Assembly: GCA_934196725.1 (NCBI GenBank)
Contig: CAKPWR010000008.1
Location: 1 to 58,273 of the forward strand
Length of the DNA: 58,273 bases
Origin: an uncultured Prevotella sp.
GTDB taxonomy: Bacteria > Bacteroidota > Bacteroidia > Bacteroidales > Bacteroidaceae
Direction: 5' to 3'
Shown here: positions 43,952 through 52,085 of the stretch, piece after piece
How positions within the stretch are numbered: the stretch's first letter is position 1
Layout: every line of letters begins with the position of its first letter
The notes under the pieces: generated by a model
The model's input: the letters and a program-made list of their open reading frames with translations, nothing else
What the model was told of the DNA's origin: nothing
Database searches by the model: none
Program-made: the position numbers and the translations under genes

Positions 43952-45778
43952 TTAATTATTGAAATTATTATTATTTTCGTCATTGACCTTTTTGTTCGAA
44001 TTTGCGTTATATTGGTAATAATATCCCAAAGCAAACTCTCCACGTTCCGTTATAGAAAACTTATTTGGGAAGTGACCAATTCGAGCAGCAATCTCAGTAA
44101 TGGATTTATTGTATGCTCCTTTGGTTTTCTTCTCATAAACTGGTACATATTTTGTCAAGAGAATGCCCATAATTCTCGCAGGTGCATTTGATGCAGATGC
44201 AAAAAATCTATCCTTAATAGAACAATTTACTTCACCTTGTGCCTTAAACTGCAATTTGCAGATTAAGGCAAACAAACGTCCACACAGATATGCCTTACTG
44301 GCATTTTGTTCATCTAATTCATTCTTCATATTATATTTACTATTATTGTTTCTATTTAAAACTAATCGAATAACAGTTGATTTCTCCTCACTAAAGCAAC
44401 CATATTTAGCCTTGTCATGCTCTATTTGACTTAATACACTTTGAAGTATCATCAACGGCAAGGATGTATTTGTTAGAGCAGCATGCCATAATATGGTTCC
44501 AACACGAGCTCTTGCCTTGAAGTCGTTCTGTGTAGGCTTAACTTTCTTCTTAATACAATTATAAAGAATGGTATTTATGCCTGGATAGTACACCTCACCA
44601 TTTTTTATAGTTGCAATATCTTCAAACCATTGTTTTAGGTTGTTCTGATATTGAGAAACACTAACAGCCAGCCAATCTCTTACAGCAATTCGAGCTGCAG
44701 CAGAGGACAAGGTACAACAGTAAAAATAGTTATCAACTTCCGTTCCTGCTCGAAGATAATCACCAGTAACGACAGAAGAAAACATTTTTTTTACTCTTTC
44801 AACTGTAGGTTGGCTAATATCAGACCATGGGTCGATATTTTTATCAGGCACCTTTGTCCAAAAGGCAATCAAAGTATCATCACTCAACTCTATTGCATGT
44901 TGAAATACCTTTATCTTCTTAACCTTATTGCCTTTTTCTATTTTCTTCCATTCAAACGCAGTAAGGACTTTTAATGCCTCAACGTAATTTCTTGCACAAT
45001 TAGTACAAATACCAGAATTCAGATTACCTTTTAAACAATATGACTCAAAAGCATTAGCATTATATGACACTAAAGTGCATTTTTTGTCTGAACCAGGAAG
45101 ATTGACACCACCATGTGGTACATCAAGAATAGGAGAATCACTCTTTCCACAAATAGCACACTTTTGGTCAGAGGTTTTTATGCCCATTTCATATTTTTTC
45201 TTAATAGCCTCTTGCACTATCTCTAGAGAGACAAGACGAACAGAACCGACCATAAAAGTCATGTTTCCACCTTGTTCTTTTTTGGGTAATCGTTCGTATG
45301 CTTCTAAAGCCTTTGTTACCTCTTGTGGCTTATTATAGAAGGAAAATACCGGTTCTAATACCTTTATTTCCTTATATTGCTGTAAATTAATTATATATTT
45401 GAGATACTTCTCGTTTTTATCAGAAAGATTCTTCTTTTTCTCACTTTCTACTTTTTCTTTATACTCTTTAGAAAGTTTTTCCTTGTATTCTTCTGAAAGT
45501 TCTTTTTTGTTCTTTTCTAATAAAGTTTGACTAATTTCTGACTCAGGATACCCATCACAACCATATAGGGTTTCTTCTGCCCTGTCCAACAACAAGCGAA
45601 CTTTACCTTTTTTGGCTGTACTTGGAATGTATTCCGTAACCAATTGACAATCACATTGGATTAGCTTGAGAAAATTACCACAACTATCAATAACAATGTC
45701 ATAATCACACTGGCAAGGAGCCAATGCTGGATGTAGTTTCGTTTCCCTTTTGCCAAATTCTACTAATTCTGCGAACAT
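43952..45778 (-). CDS. cas8c: Cas8c (Csd1) large subunit
   Basis: A 608-aa Csd1 protein recognised by its N-terminus and by the central zinc-binding region CAICGKSDSP...GICTNCARN. The typical FNANAFESY-like run is seen as SYNANAFESY. A charged coiled-coil insert (KKELSEEYKEKLSKEYKEKV) sits near residues 85-115. It recognises the PAM in Cascade. In I-C systems the small subunit Cas11c is made from an internal start in this gene. A candidate is Met443 (codon ending at 44452), which would give about 166 aa. It overlaps cas5 by 16 nt. Confidence 0.93.
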   Translation of the reverse strand: MFAELVEFGKRETKLHPALAPCQCDYDIVIDSCGNFLKLIQCDCQLVTEYIPSTAKKGKVRLLLDRAEETLYGCDGYPESEISQTLLEKNKKELSEEYKEKLSKEYKEKVESEKKKNLSDKNEKYLKYIINLQQYKEIKVLEPVFSFYNKPQEVTKALEAYERLPKKEQGGNMTFMVGSVRLVSLEIVQEAIKKKYEMGIKTSDQKCAICGKSDSPILDVPHGGVNLPGSDKKCTLVSYNANAFESYCLKGNLNSGICTNCARNYVEALKVLTAFEWKKIEKGNKVKKIKVFQHAIELSDDTLIAFWTKVPDKNIDPWSDISQPTVERVKKMFSSVVTGDYLRAGTEVDNYFYCCTLSSAAARIAVRDWLAVSVSQYQNNLKQWFEDIATIKNGEVYYPGINTILYNCIKKKVKPTQNDFKARARVGTILWHAALTNTSLPLMILQSVLSQIEHDKAKYGCFSEEKSTVIRLVLNRNNNSKYNMKNELDEQNASKAYLCGRLFALICKLQFKAQGEVNCSIKDRFFASASNAPARIMGILLTKYVPVYEKKTKGAYNKSITEIAARIGHFPNKFSITERGEFALGYYYQYNANSNKKVNDENNNNFNN

Positions 45779-46542
45779 AATTCCTCCTTTCTGTTAAAGT
45801 CATACAATATGCGATTAACTGAGTCTTCTTGCTTTGCACGTATATGAGATGTCGAAAGCATCTTTTCATTCAGCTCATCAGGACACACAAGCGTGCTATT
45901 CTTTACGACAACATTTGTCATATAGATTGGAGTTGCATTATGTTCCTTATCGTACCAAATATCAAACAAAAGACTACCTATAGGATATGTCAGGTTAAGC
46001 TCTATCGCTTTATCCTCATCCTCTTGTGTAACAGGGAAGAAATCACAAGAAAACTCACGAGTACCCAAATAAGGCTGATGCCAACATTGGCCTTTTTTCA
46101 AACGTCGGTTGAACATCTCACGATATTTTACTATTGGTTCACAAGCTGTTCTTCCTTCTTTTTTATCCCTGTTTTTCACCTTCTGTATATTATCTTCCGA
46201 CATGTAAATCACGGCCTCTATAATGTACTCTACATCTCGCAAAACGATACTATTTCTCTGGCAACGTTTGCTCATATCAAGTATATCTATAGGCGCACCA
46301 CTTTGTATGGAGCTAATTTCATTTCTCTTAATTGAAGAGAATGATATCGGCTTCAATATCTTGATACTTTTAACAACCCATTGAAACTCTGGTTTCCAAA
46401 GGATGCATTCCAATATGCCTCTTGCTGCAGACGGGGTCATACATGGATATGTCATGCGCTCCACTTTTAGCGCAGGTTGTGTAAAACAGGCATAGTCGCC
46501 TTTTACCCTTACTTTTACAATATTACTATCTATCATATGCAA
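45763..46542 (-). CDS. cas5: Cas5c (Cas5d) crRNA-processing endonuclease
   Basis: A 259-aa Cas5 of the I-C type. It reads VKVRVKGDYACFTQPALKVE, then YPCMTPSAARGILECILWKP, the Cas5 signature with the Gly-rich loop, and CWHQPYLGTREFSCDF. In type I-C this subunit cuts pre-crRNA at the repeat and holds the 5' handle. It overlaps cas3 by 10 nt and cas8c by 16 nt. Confidence 0.94.
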   Translation of the reverse strand: MHMIDSNIVKVRVKGDYACFTQPALKVERMTYPCMTPSAARGILECILWKPEFQWVVKSIKILKPISFSSIKRNEISSIQSGAPIDILDMSKRCQRNSIVLRDVEYIIEAVIYMSEDNIQKVKNRDKKEGRTACEPIVKYREMFNRRLKKGQCWHQPYLGTREFSCDFFPVTQEDEDKAIELNLTYPIGSLLFDIWYDKEHNATPIYMTNVVVKNSTLVCPDELNEKMLSTSHIRAKQEDSVNRILYDFNRKEELCSQN

Positions 46543-48734
46543 AATATTTCTTCTTCGTTACTTAATCCAAATTCTTCCGAATAAGCACCACTCCAAACCT
46601 TTACTCCATTTGTAGTTTCTGCTATCTTATCGGAATTGTCACGTTCAAACTTATTATACACTTGCACACAGTATTGTGCTATTTGCTGATAATCTTTTCG
46701 AGAAAGATAATCTTTGCAAGTAATCTCTTTATACAGTTGCAAGCTTTCCTCGTTATATCTATACACGAACAATGAGGTCGCACTACTATCAATAATATGA
46801 TATTTATCTGCTACATCCTGAAACATCAATTTTTCTCGTTTAGGAGTTATGGTGTCCTCAGATGCATATAGCTTAACTATATCCGTATAGTATTCTGCAT
46901 AGAAATCTGCATCAGTTAGTCGATTTTCATTATTGTGATAACATAACTGAGCAAATTGAGTGAAAGTTTTATACTCAGCAGAAGGCTGTCCTTTTTCCTC
47001 TAACTGAAACAAAAACACTTTTCCTTTTTCAAGCTTTCCCTCTCTATTGCACCTTCCTGCCGATTGGATAATAGATTCCAATGGCGCAAGTTCACGAAAT
47101 ACTATAGGGAAATCCATATCTACGCCTGCCTCTATTAGTTGGGTAGAACACAGTATCAATTTCTCACCATTTTTAAGTTTGCCTTTGACCTTATCAATAA
47201 CCGCCATTCTATGCTTTTGGCACATGTTTGTTGACAGGTGAAGGACCTGCATATTACCTTTTCCTTTTACACTATCAAACAGAGCCTTAGCTTTCTTCTT
47301 GGTATTGCATACAATGAGAACAGACTCTTTTTCTTCACAAACTTTTTGTGCTATACTATCTATTGATTGGACTTCGTAGTCAGCAATCGGATAATATTCA
47401 ACTCTTTTCGTGGCAGCAAATATGGCCATAGGATTCTCAACCAATGACACTATACTGTCAATACCCTTAAAGTCTGCACGGGTTTGAAAGTTCGGTTGCG
47501 TAGCTGTGCAAAACAAAATACTACAACGGCACAGATGCAACATATCATTCAGTATCTTCATTGTACATTCTGCTAGATGAACTGGTAATGTTTGTATCTC
47601 GTCGAAAATGACAATTGAATCCTGCAGATTATGCAATTTTCTACATTTCGATCGCTGGTTCGAAAAGAGAGACTCAAAAAACTGCACTGTCGTTGTAACG
47701 ACAATGGGATAATCCCAGTTTTCTGTCACTAATTGTTTTGGGTCTTTGCAATAAAACTCTTCTTCTTCACATTCTTTTCCTTCATAGATAACATTTGAGT
47801 GATGCTCTAATATAACATCATGGTCCTTGAAAATTGATTTCAATTCCTTTGCAGTTTGATCAATGATGCTAAGAAAAGGCAGGACTATGACAATGCGCTT
47901 AATATTTGAATGAACTTTTGCATGATGCAGAGCCCAATTCAAGCTACACAATGTCTTTCCCATACCAGTAGGCAACGTCATAGAGAAGCATCCTTGAGGT
48001 TGCGCTGCAAGACTTTGCGCATACGATCTCACCTCTGTTCTAAGCCTATTTAGTGAAGAATTAAGAGAAAATGAACTCAGCTTATAATTCAATGCATCTA
48101 AAAGGGCATCTACGTCAAGGGATAGCTGCGGCCGTGCATAATATTGCTCTTTGTCAAAATGCCGTTCAGTATCAAGACTATCTGCATCAACAAGAGAGCT
48201 ATACAACATTCGTACAAACAATTCTTTGGTTGTATTTCCCTCTATTCTATTAAAAGAAGAATTATCACAAGGAGGAATACATAGACCATCATTTTTTAAC
48301 GAACACAGTACATCAAGCCATTTACTCTCTTCTTTTCCACATTGGTTTAAAGTTTCGAACATAGCATCTCTATTGGGCAATCCTGCATGATGCCCAAAGA
48401 CAGGAAAAGCAACATTGATTAACTTGTCCATTCTTGCCATATAAGCTCCCCATTTTGCATGAGGTTCTTTTTCTCCTTCTGCTCTAATATATTTCTGAAA
48501 CCCTTTACTATATTTTCCAATATCATGTAACAAACCACAATATGTATACACATCAACATATTCACTAGACAAAGCGAACGACTTCATCATTCGAGCAACA
48601 CCTTCGCTATGCTGTTTCATCGTTTGCAGTTCGCCATAACAGTTTTCGGAATGGGCAATGTATAAAGCCCCTTCCGTATCTTGTTTTAGCGTAGATTTAT
48701 AATCAACATTTTCCATATCAGCATTTGTCTTCAT
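46533..48734 (-). CDS. cas3: Cas3 helicase-nuclease
   Basis: A 733-aa Cas3 with an N-terminal HD nuclease (His70-Asp71 in LLHDIGKYS) and a superfamily-2 helicase (LPTGMGKTLCSL, DEIQ in VIFDEIQTLP, C-terminal QSAGRCNREGK). It unwinds and degrades DNA recognised by Cascade. The start at 48734 (MKTNADMENV) is taken because the longer frame from 48824 would overlap the stop of the 57-aa gene. It is the first cas gene of the operon and lies 23 nt after that small gene. Confidence 0.95.
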   Translation of the reverse strand: MKTNADMENVDYKSTLKQDTEGALYIAHSENCYGELQTMKQHSEGVARMMKSFALSSEYVDVYTYCGLLHDIGKYSKGFQKYIRAEGEKEPHAKWGAYMARMDKLINVAFPVFGHHAGLPNRDAMFETLNQCGKEESKWLDVLCSLKNDGLCIPPCDNSSFNRIEGNTTKELFVRMLYSSLVDADSLDTERHFDKEQYYARPQLSLDVDALLDALNYKLSSFSLNSSLNRLRTEVRSYAQSLAAQPQGCFSMTLPTGMGKTLCSLNWALHHAKVHSNIKRIVIVLPFLSIIDQTAKELKSIFKDHDVILEHHSNVIYEGKECEEEEFYCKDPKQLVTENWDYPIVVTTTVQFFESLFSNQRSKCRKLHNLQDSIVIFDEIQTLPVHLAECTMKILNDMLHLCRCSILFCTATQPNFQTRADFKGIDSIVSLVENPMAIFAATKRVEYYPIADYEVQSIDSIAQKVCEEKESVLIVCNTKKKAKALFDSVKGKGNMQVLHLSTNMCQKHRMAVIDKVKGKLKNGEKLILCSTQLIEAGVDMDFPIVFRELAPLESIIQSAGRCNREGKLEKGKVFLFQLEEKGQPSAEYKTFTQFAQLCYHNNENRLTDADFYAEYYTDIVKLYASEDTITPKREKLMFQDVADKYHIIDSSATSLFVYRYNEESLQLYKEITCKDYLSRKDYQQIAQYCVQVYNKFERDNSDKIAETTNGVKVWSGAYSEEFGLSNEEEIFCI

Positions 48735-48757
48735 TGTTACTATTAATATTAAAAATA

Positions 48758-48931
48758 TCAACCAATAAAAGTCTTTAAAACTTCTTTTGTAGCCTTGGCA
48801 ATTTTCTTCGCCTCCTGATAGCACCCGTCAATTTCTTCATAGGTGTATGCATTCCGAGCCTCAGCGATGCTTTCGGTTGCAACCTCTTCGAACATATCGA
48901 AGACGATTTGTTCATTATTATTCTGCTTCAT
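48758..48931 (-). CDS. 57-aa protein of unknown function upstream of cas3
   Basis: It starts MKQNNNEQIVFDMFEEVATE (ATG at 48931), 11 nt after the stop of the ATP-binding gene. It continues AYTYEEIDGCYQEAKKIAKA to a Gly C-terminus. It is acidic then basic and almost entirely helical by composition. The longer frame from 48979 overlaps the preceding gene and is less likely. It sits between an ImmA/IrrE-Schlafen-like pair and cas3. I recognise no family. Confidence 0.6.
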   Translation of the reverse strand: MKQNNNEQIVFDMFEEVATESIAEARNAYTYEEIDGCYQEAKKIAKATKEVLKTFIG

Positions 48932-48942
48932 ATCTAACACTA

Positions 48943-50025
48943 TTAAGAATTCGTATTTCCTTGTTCGAGTATCACCCAAACACCGGCATTATCCTTACCT
49001 TCGTGCCTTATGACACCCGCTTTTTGCATTACCGCCAAATCTCTTTCTATCGTTCTCGAAGTCACCGACAAAGTCTCCGACATTTGTTTCGCAGAAACTG
49101 TTGGATTAGACCTTATTATAGAAACGATAATTTGCTGTCTATCAGACAATTTAATCTCCGACACGTCTCCGACATTTATCTCCGACATGTCTCCGACATT
49201 TACACCGACATTCCCGTCACGCTCTGCTATAACTTCATCTACCGTTTTTCGTTGAATTATCGCCATCACGCCACCTCCATTTTCTTCTATAGTTGGCAAT
49301 GGAAGGTGGGCACGTTCAAACTCCTCGGCAATCTTCTTGAATCCACGTCCCCATGATTCCACAAAACCTGCTTTGTAAAAAACATTGGCAATATTATGGT
49401 TACGAGGATAAGAAGAATGCTTCTGCAACAAAGCTGCAGGTGTCAACTCTTTCGGCAACAAACCGTAGTTCCACAATTCTATACTGCGGTCATAGATGCG
49501 CATCTGGATGGCAGGACCGGTATAAGCCTTATGCGAAATGGCATTGTATATCAACTCTCGTAATGCTTTATCAGGAATCTCCAGCTGCTCTATACGCTGC
49601 AATCCCTCATAGTGAATAGGAGAAAGCAGATACTTGGTTCGGAGTACTTCCATCACCCTACTAGCCATCTGAATCAGGTTGCCTTCAATCACATCCTGAA
49701 TAATCAAATCGCTCTCATCTGTATGGAAACGTCCTATCTTGAATACCGCAGATGGGAAGAACTGACCAACATGCTTGCCGAAAAGTAAAATGGCAGCATT
49801 TTTCAATTCGCCTTCCTTGGTAAACAAACCAAGATTACGCAACACATCCTCCGTGGACGAATTAACTTCTGATTCATCCATACGACCAGCCTTGATGCTA
49901 CATTGCAAGAAATAGTCAATCGCATTGCGGTCAATATCATCAAGAGTTGCACCATAAACAGGAATATCATCCCATTCATCACGCCATGATTCCTTATATT
50001 CTATATTTTGACTTTCATTCTGCAT
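48943..50025 (-). CDS. ATP-binding regulator (COG2865-like) with deleted AlbA_2 domain
   Basis: A 360-aa protein. Residues 7-17 (NIEYKESWRDE) are the opening of an AlbA_2 (Schlafen-like) domain, but the next residues (WDDIPVYGATLDDID) belong after that domain. Roughly 100 residues seem to be missing in frame. The HATPase_c_4 module is intact (RELIYNAISHKAY, 156-168; ELWNYGLLP; GRGFKKIAEEF). A C-terminal winged helix (VSAKQMSETLSVTSRTIERD) follows a NVGD-rich linker built of 24-nt repeats. Full-length members are taken to be transcription regulators. It begins 3 nt after the ImmA/IrrE gene, so the two are probably co-expressed. Confidence 0.75.
   Translation of the reverse strand: MQNESQNIEYKESWRDEWDDIPVYGATLDDIDRNAIDYFLQCSIKAGRMDESEVNSSTEDVLRNLGLFTKEGELKNAAILLFGKHVGQFFPSAVFKIGRFHTDESDLIIQDVIEGNLIQMASRVMEVLRTKYLLSPIHYEGLQRIEQLEIPDKALRELIYNAISHKAYTGPAIQMRIYDRSIELWNYGLLPKELTPAALLQKHSSYPRNHNIANVFYKAGFVESWGRGFKKIAEEFERAHLPLPTIEENGGGVMAIIQRKTVDEVIAERDGNVGVNVGDMSEINVGDVSEIKLSDRQQIIVSIIRSNPTVSAKQMSETLSVTSRTIERDLAVMQKAGVIRHEGKDNAGVWVILEQGNTNS
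49155..49202 (-). repeat. two 24-nt tandem repeats in the regulator linker
   Basis: The units (plus strand) TCTCCGACACG... and TCTCCGACATG..., 49155-49178 and 49179-49202, differ by one base. Each is itself two 11-13 nt TCTCCGACA sub-repeats. They encode the NVGDxSEI linker. The period is a multiple of three, so copy changes alter linker length without a frameshift. Confidence 0.75.
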
Positions 50026-50028
50026 ATT

Positions 50029-51021
50029 CTATTCCTCCATACTTTTAATGATTGAATTAATCCTCTTCTCCCTTCCCAATGTCTCGGGAAAAGCATAGTA
50101 ACCATTACCGATTTCTCGAGGATTAGGCTCAATGTATTCGGCATACCATACCCGTTTATATTCCGTGGTGATGATGCCGTAATCTCTGGTGGCGATGATG
50201 GAAGCGGCGAGTGATTCGCCATATAGCTCCTTGATGTCTATCATCTCCTCCAGCGTAATCTTCTCACGCTTCTTGGAGCCCAACTCTTCGATTAGCGCCA
50301 ACTTGGGAAGAAGGAAGAAACTGGCAAAGAGATCACAACGCTTTTCCAGTCTCAACGGACTATCTTCAGGGAAGAGGAGAAGCAGATGGGCCAACTCATG
50401 AACTGCCGTAAAGCGAAGTTTCTCTACACTACTCTTTTCCGGATTGAAATCGAGAATCATCAGCGGATGCTTCTTATCTGCCCAGGTACTCATTCCGAAG
50501 ACATAATCCGGGAGAGTTGCAGCAAGTATCATGATGCCTTTTCGTTCCAGAAGTCTCAGGATGCTGGCGATGGGACCATCACCACAATGCCACTTTTCAC
50601 GAAGAAGACTGGATGCCTGGATGGCATCTTCCAGCATTGATACCTTGGTGCCTTTTATCGGATTCTTGAATTGAGTAGGAAAACCCGCTTCTTTCTCCTT
50701 GGCAAGATACTGCTCTGCCCAAAAAGAGAGTTTTGCTTCCAAGGCTTGCAACTCGTCTTCGGATACCTTCCCATTGGAGGTGGTGCGGAGCATCGGAACA
50801 TCTATCTTGATATTGGTACCATCGAAATATGCCTCGCTGATATTGAGGGCTTTGGCTATGGCTTGCAGGGCATCACGCTTAGGGCGCATGATGCCTTTCT
50901 CATAACGGGATATACTCTGCTTGGTGATGGCTCCGTTGGTTCGCTCTACGAGTTTATCCATACTGAGCCCCATCATCAGGCGCGCTTCCCGCAATCTTAT
51001 TGAAAATGAGTCATTAGTCAT
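50029..51021 (-). CDS. XRE-family regulator with ImmA/IrrE metalloprotease domain
   Basis: A 330-aa protein. The N-terminal helix-turn-helix (residues 7-62, MGLSMDKLVERTNGAITKQS, ISRYEKG) is followed by a zinc-metallopeptidase domain with HELAH (208-212) and the downstream EKRCDLFASFFLLP typical of COG2856 proteins. Members sense stress and cleave or inactivate repressors of mobile or stress genes, or act as antitoxin-like regulators. It is the first gene of a minus-strand series that continues through the ATP-binding regulator and the 57-aa protein into cas3, with gaps of 3, 11 and 23 nt. It may therefore govern the CRISPR operon. Confidence 0.85.
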   Translation of the reverse strand: MTNDSFSIRLREARLMMGLSMDKLVERTNGAITKQSISRYEKGIMRPKRDALQAIAKALNISEAYFDGTNIKIDVPMLRTTSNGKVSEDELQALEAKLSFWAEQYLAKEKEAGFPTQFKNPIKGTKVSMLEDAIQASSLLREKWHCGDGPIASILRLLERKGIMILAATLPDYVFGMSTWADKKHPLMILDFNPEKSSVEKLRFTAVHELAHLLLLFPEDSPLRLEKRCDLFASFFLLPKLALIEELGSKKREKITLEEMIDIKELYGESLAASIIATRDYGIITTEYKRVWYAEYIEPNPREIGNGYYAFPETLGREKRINSIIKSMEE

Positions 51022-51038
51022 AATTGTCAGTTCTTTAA

Positions 51039-51081
51039 TTTGTTGACAAATATAACAAGATTATTAGATATTGTCACCAAA
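51039..51081 (-). promoter_or_regulatory. inverted repeat over promoter of XRE-ImmA/IrrE gene
   Basis: TTTGTTGACAA (51039-51049) and TTGTCACCAAA (51071-51081) form an inverted repeat with 10 of 11 matches, 32 bp centre to centre. The arms overlap the minus-strand -7 element TATATTTG (51047-51054) and a -33-like TTTG (51078-51081). This fits an operator for the XRE protein itself, and so possibly for the whole downstream cas series. Confidence 0.55.
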
Positions 51082-51238
51082 CAACAGATAGATTTAACAT
51101 AAAAAAGCACTTGGATACAGGAAGAGCAAGAAGATTTAAGGAGAAAATGGGATTACACATTATTATAAATAGGAATCCATAGGAAAATTTCATATAAAAT
51201 TATAGCCCCAAACATTTGTATATCCATAAATAATATCG

Positions 51239-51246
51239 TATCTTTG
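51239..51246 (+). promoter_or_regulatory. -7 promoter element of SGNH hydrolase gene
   Basis: TATCTTTG followed by CAATC. It excludes the ATG at about 51244 and supports the start at 51313. Confidence 0.6.
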
Positions 51247-51312
51247 CAATCGGGTTTCAGACTCTATCCAAAAAGAGGATCACATAAAAAATCAAACTAT
51301 ATAAAAAACGTC

Positions 51313-51990
51313 ATGAAAAGATTATCAGTTATCGTCTGCCTCTTTATGTTCGCACTGATGCCTCTGCTGGCACAGGTGAAGCAGACCGTTGCCGTTCTCG
51401 GCGACTCGTATTCAACATTTGAGGGTTTTATCCCAAAGGGATATGCCACCTGGTACACCACTGCGGTTCAAAAAGCAACCGATGTCAACAAGGTGGAACA
51501 AACCTGGTGGTGGCAGGTTATCAAGGAAGGTGGTTACAAGATGGGCAACATCAATTCCTATTCCGGCTCCACTATCTGCAACACCGGCTATCGCGATGAG
51601 GATTACAGCGACCGTTCATTCATCAACCGCACTACCCTTCTGGGCAATCCGGATATCATCTTGATTTGCGGCGGAACGAACGACAGTTGGGCAAATGTAC
51701 CTATCGGCAATTACCAGTACAGCAACTGGAAGCGTGCCGACCTCTACTGTTTCCGTCCAGCCATGGCCAAGTTGCTTTCCGATCTCCGTCAGCGCTATCC
51801 GAATGTAGATATCTACTTCATTCTGAACTCAGAGCTGAAGACAGAAATCAACGAATCAGTAAAAAAGATCTGTAAGACCTATCAGGTTCCGGTCATCGCC
51901 CTTCATGACATAGACAAGAAGAACAGTCACCCAACCATCAAGGGAATGCGAAGCCTTGCCGACCAGGTTCTGAAGGTGATAAAGAAATAA
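51313..51990 (+). CDS. secreted SGNH/GDSL hydrolase
   Basis: A 225-aa protein with a signal peptide (MKRLSVIVCLFMFALMPLLA). Block I is GDSYS (Ser32), block III GGTND (Asn123) and block V has His206 in NSHPTIKGM. This is an SGNH-fold lipase/esterase acting in the periplasm; the substrate is unknown. The ATG at 51313 follows the promoter at 51239, and a longer frame from 51244 would start inside the -7 element. It converges on the second DUF4143 ATPase. Confidence 0.85.
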   Translation: MKRLSVIVCLFMFALMPLLAQVKQTVAVLGDSYSTFEGFIPKGYATWYTTAVQKATDVNKVEQTWWWQVIKEGGYKMGNINSYSGSTICNTGYRDEDYSDRSFINRTTLLGNPDIILICGGTNDSWANVPIGNYQYSNWKRADLYCFRPAMAKLLSDLRQRYPNVDIYFILNSELKTEINESVKKICKTYQVPVIALHDIDKKNSHPTIKGMRSLADQVLKVIKK

Positions 51991-52012
51991 AATTACCGCT
52001 AAAACGACCAGA

Positions 52013-52041
52013 AAGCCCTGATGCGAGACGCACCAGGGCTT
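52013..52041. terminator. hairpin (AAGCCCTG stem) between convergent genes
   Basis: AAGCCCTG / CAGGGCTT, 13-nt loop, a near copy of the element at 36684-36712. It sits between the SGNH hydrolase and DUF4143 stops and may terminate both. Confidence 0.6.
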
Positions 52042-52085
52042 ATATCCTTTGTTTGGCTATAGAGTACAAAGATTCTGTATTTTGA

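Noticed and set aside
48735..48824. 30-residue N-terminal extension of Cas3
   Set aside because: It overlaps the end of the 57-aa gene and is not part of the HD domain. The ATG at 48734 is cleanly spaced.
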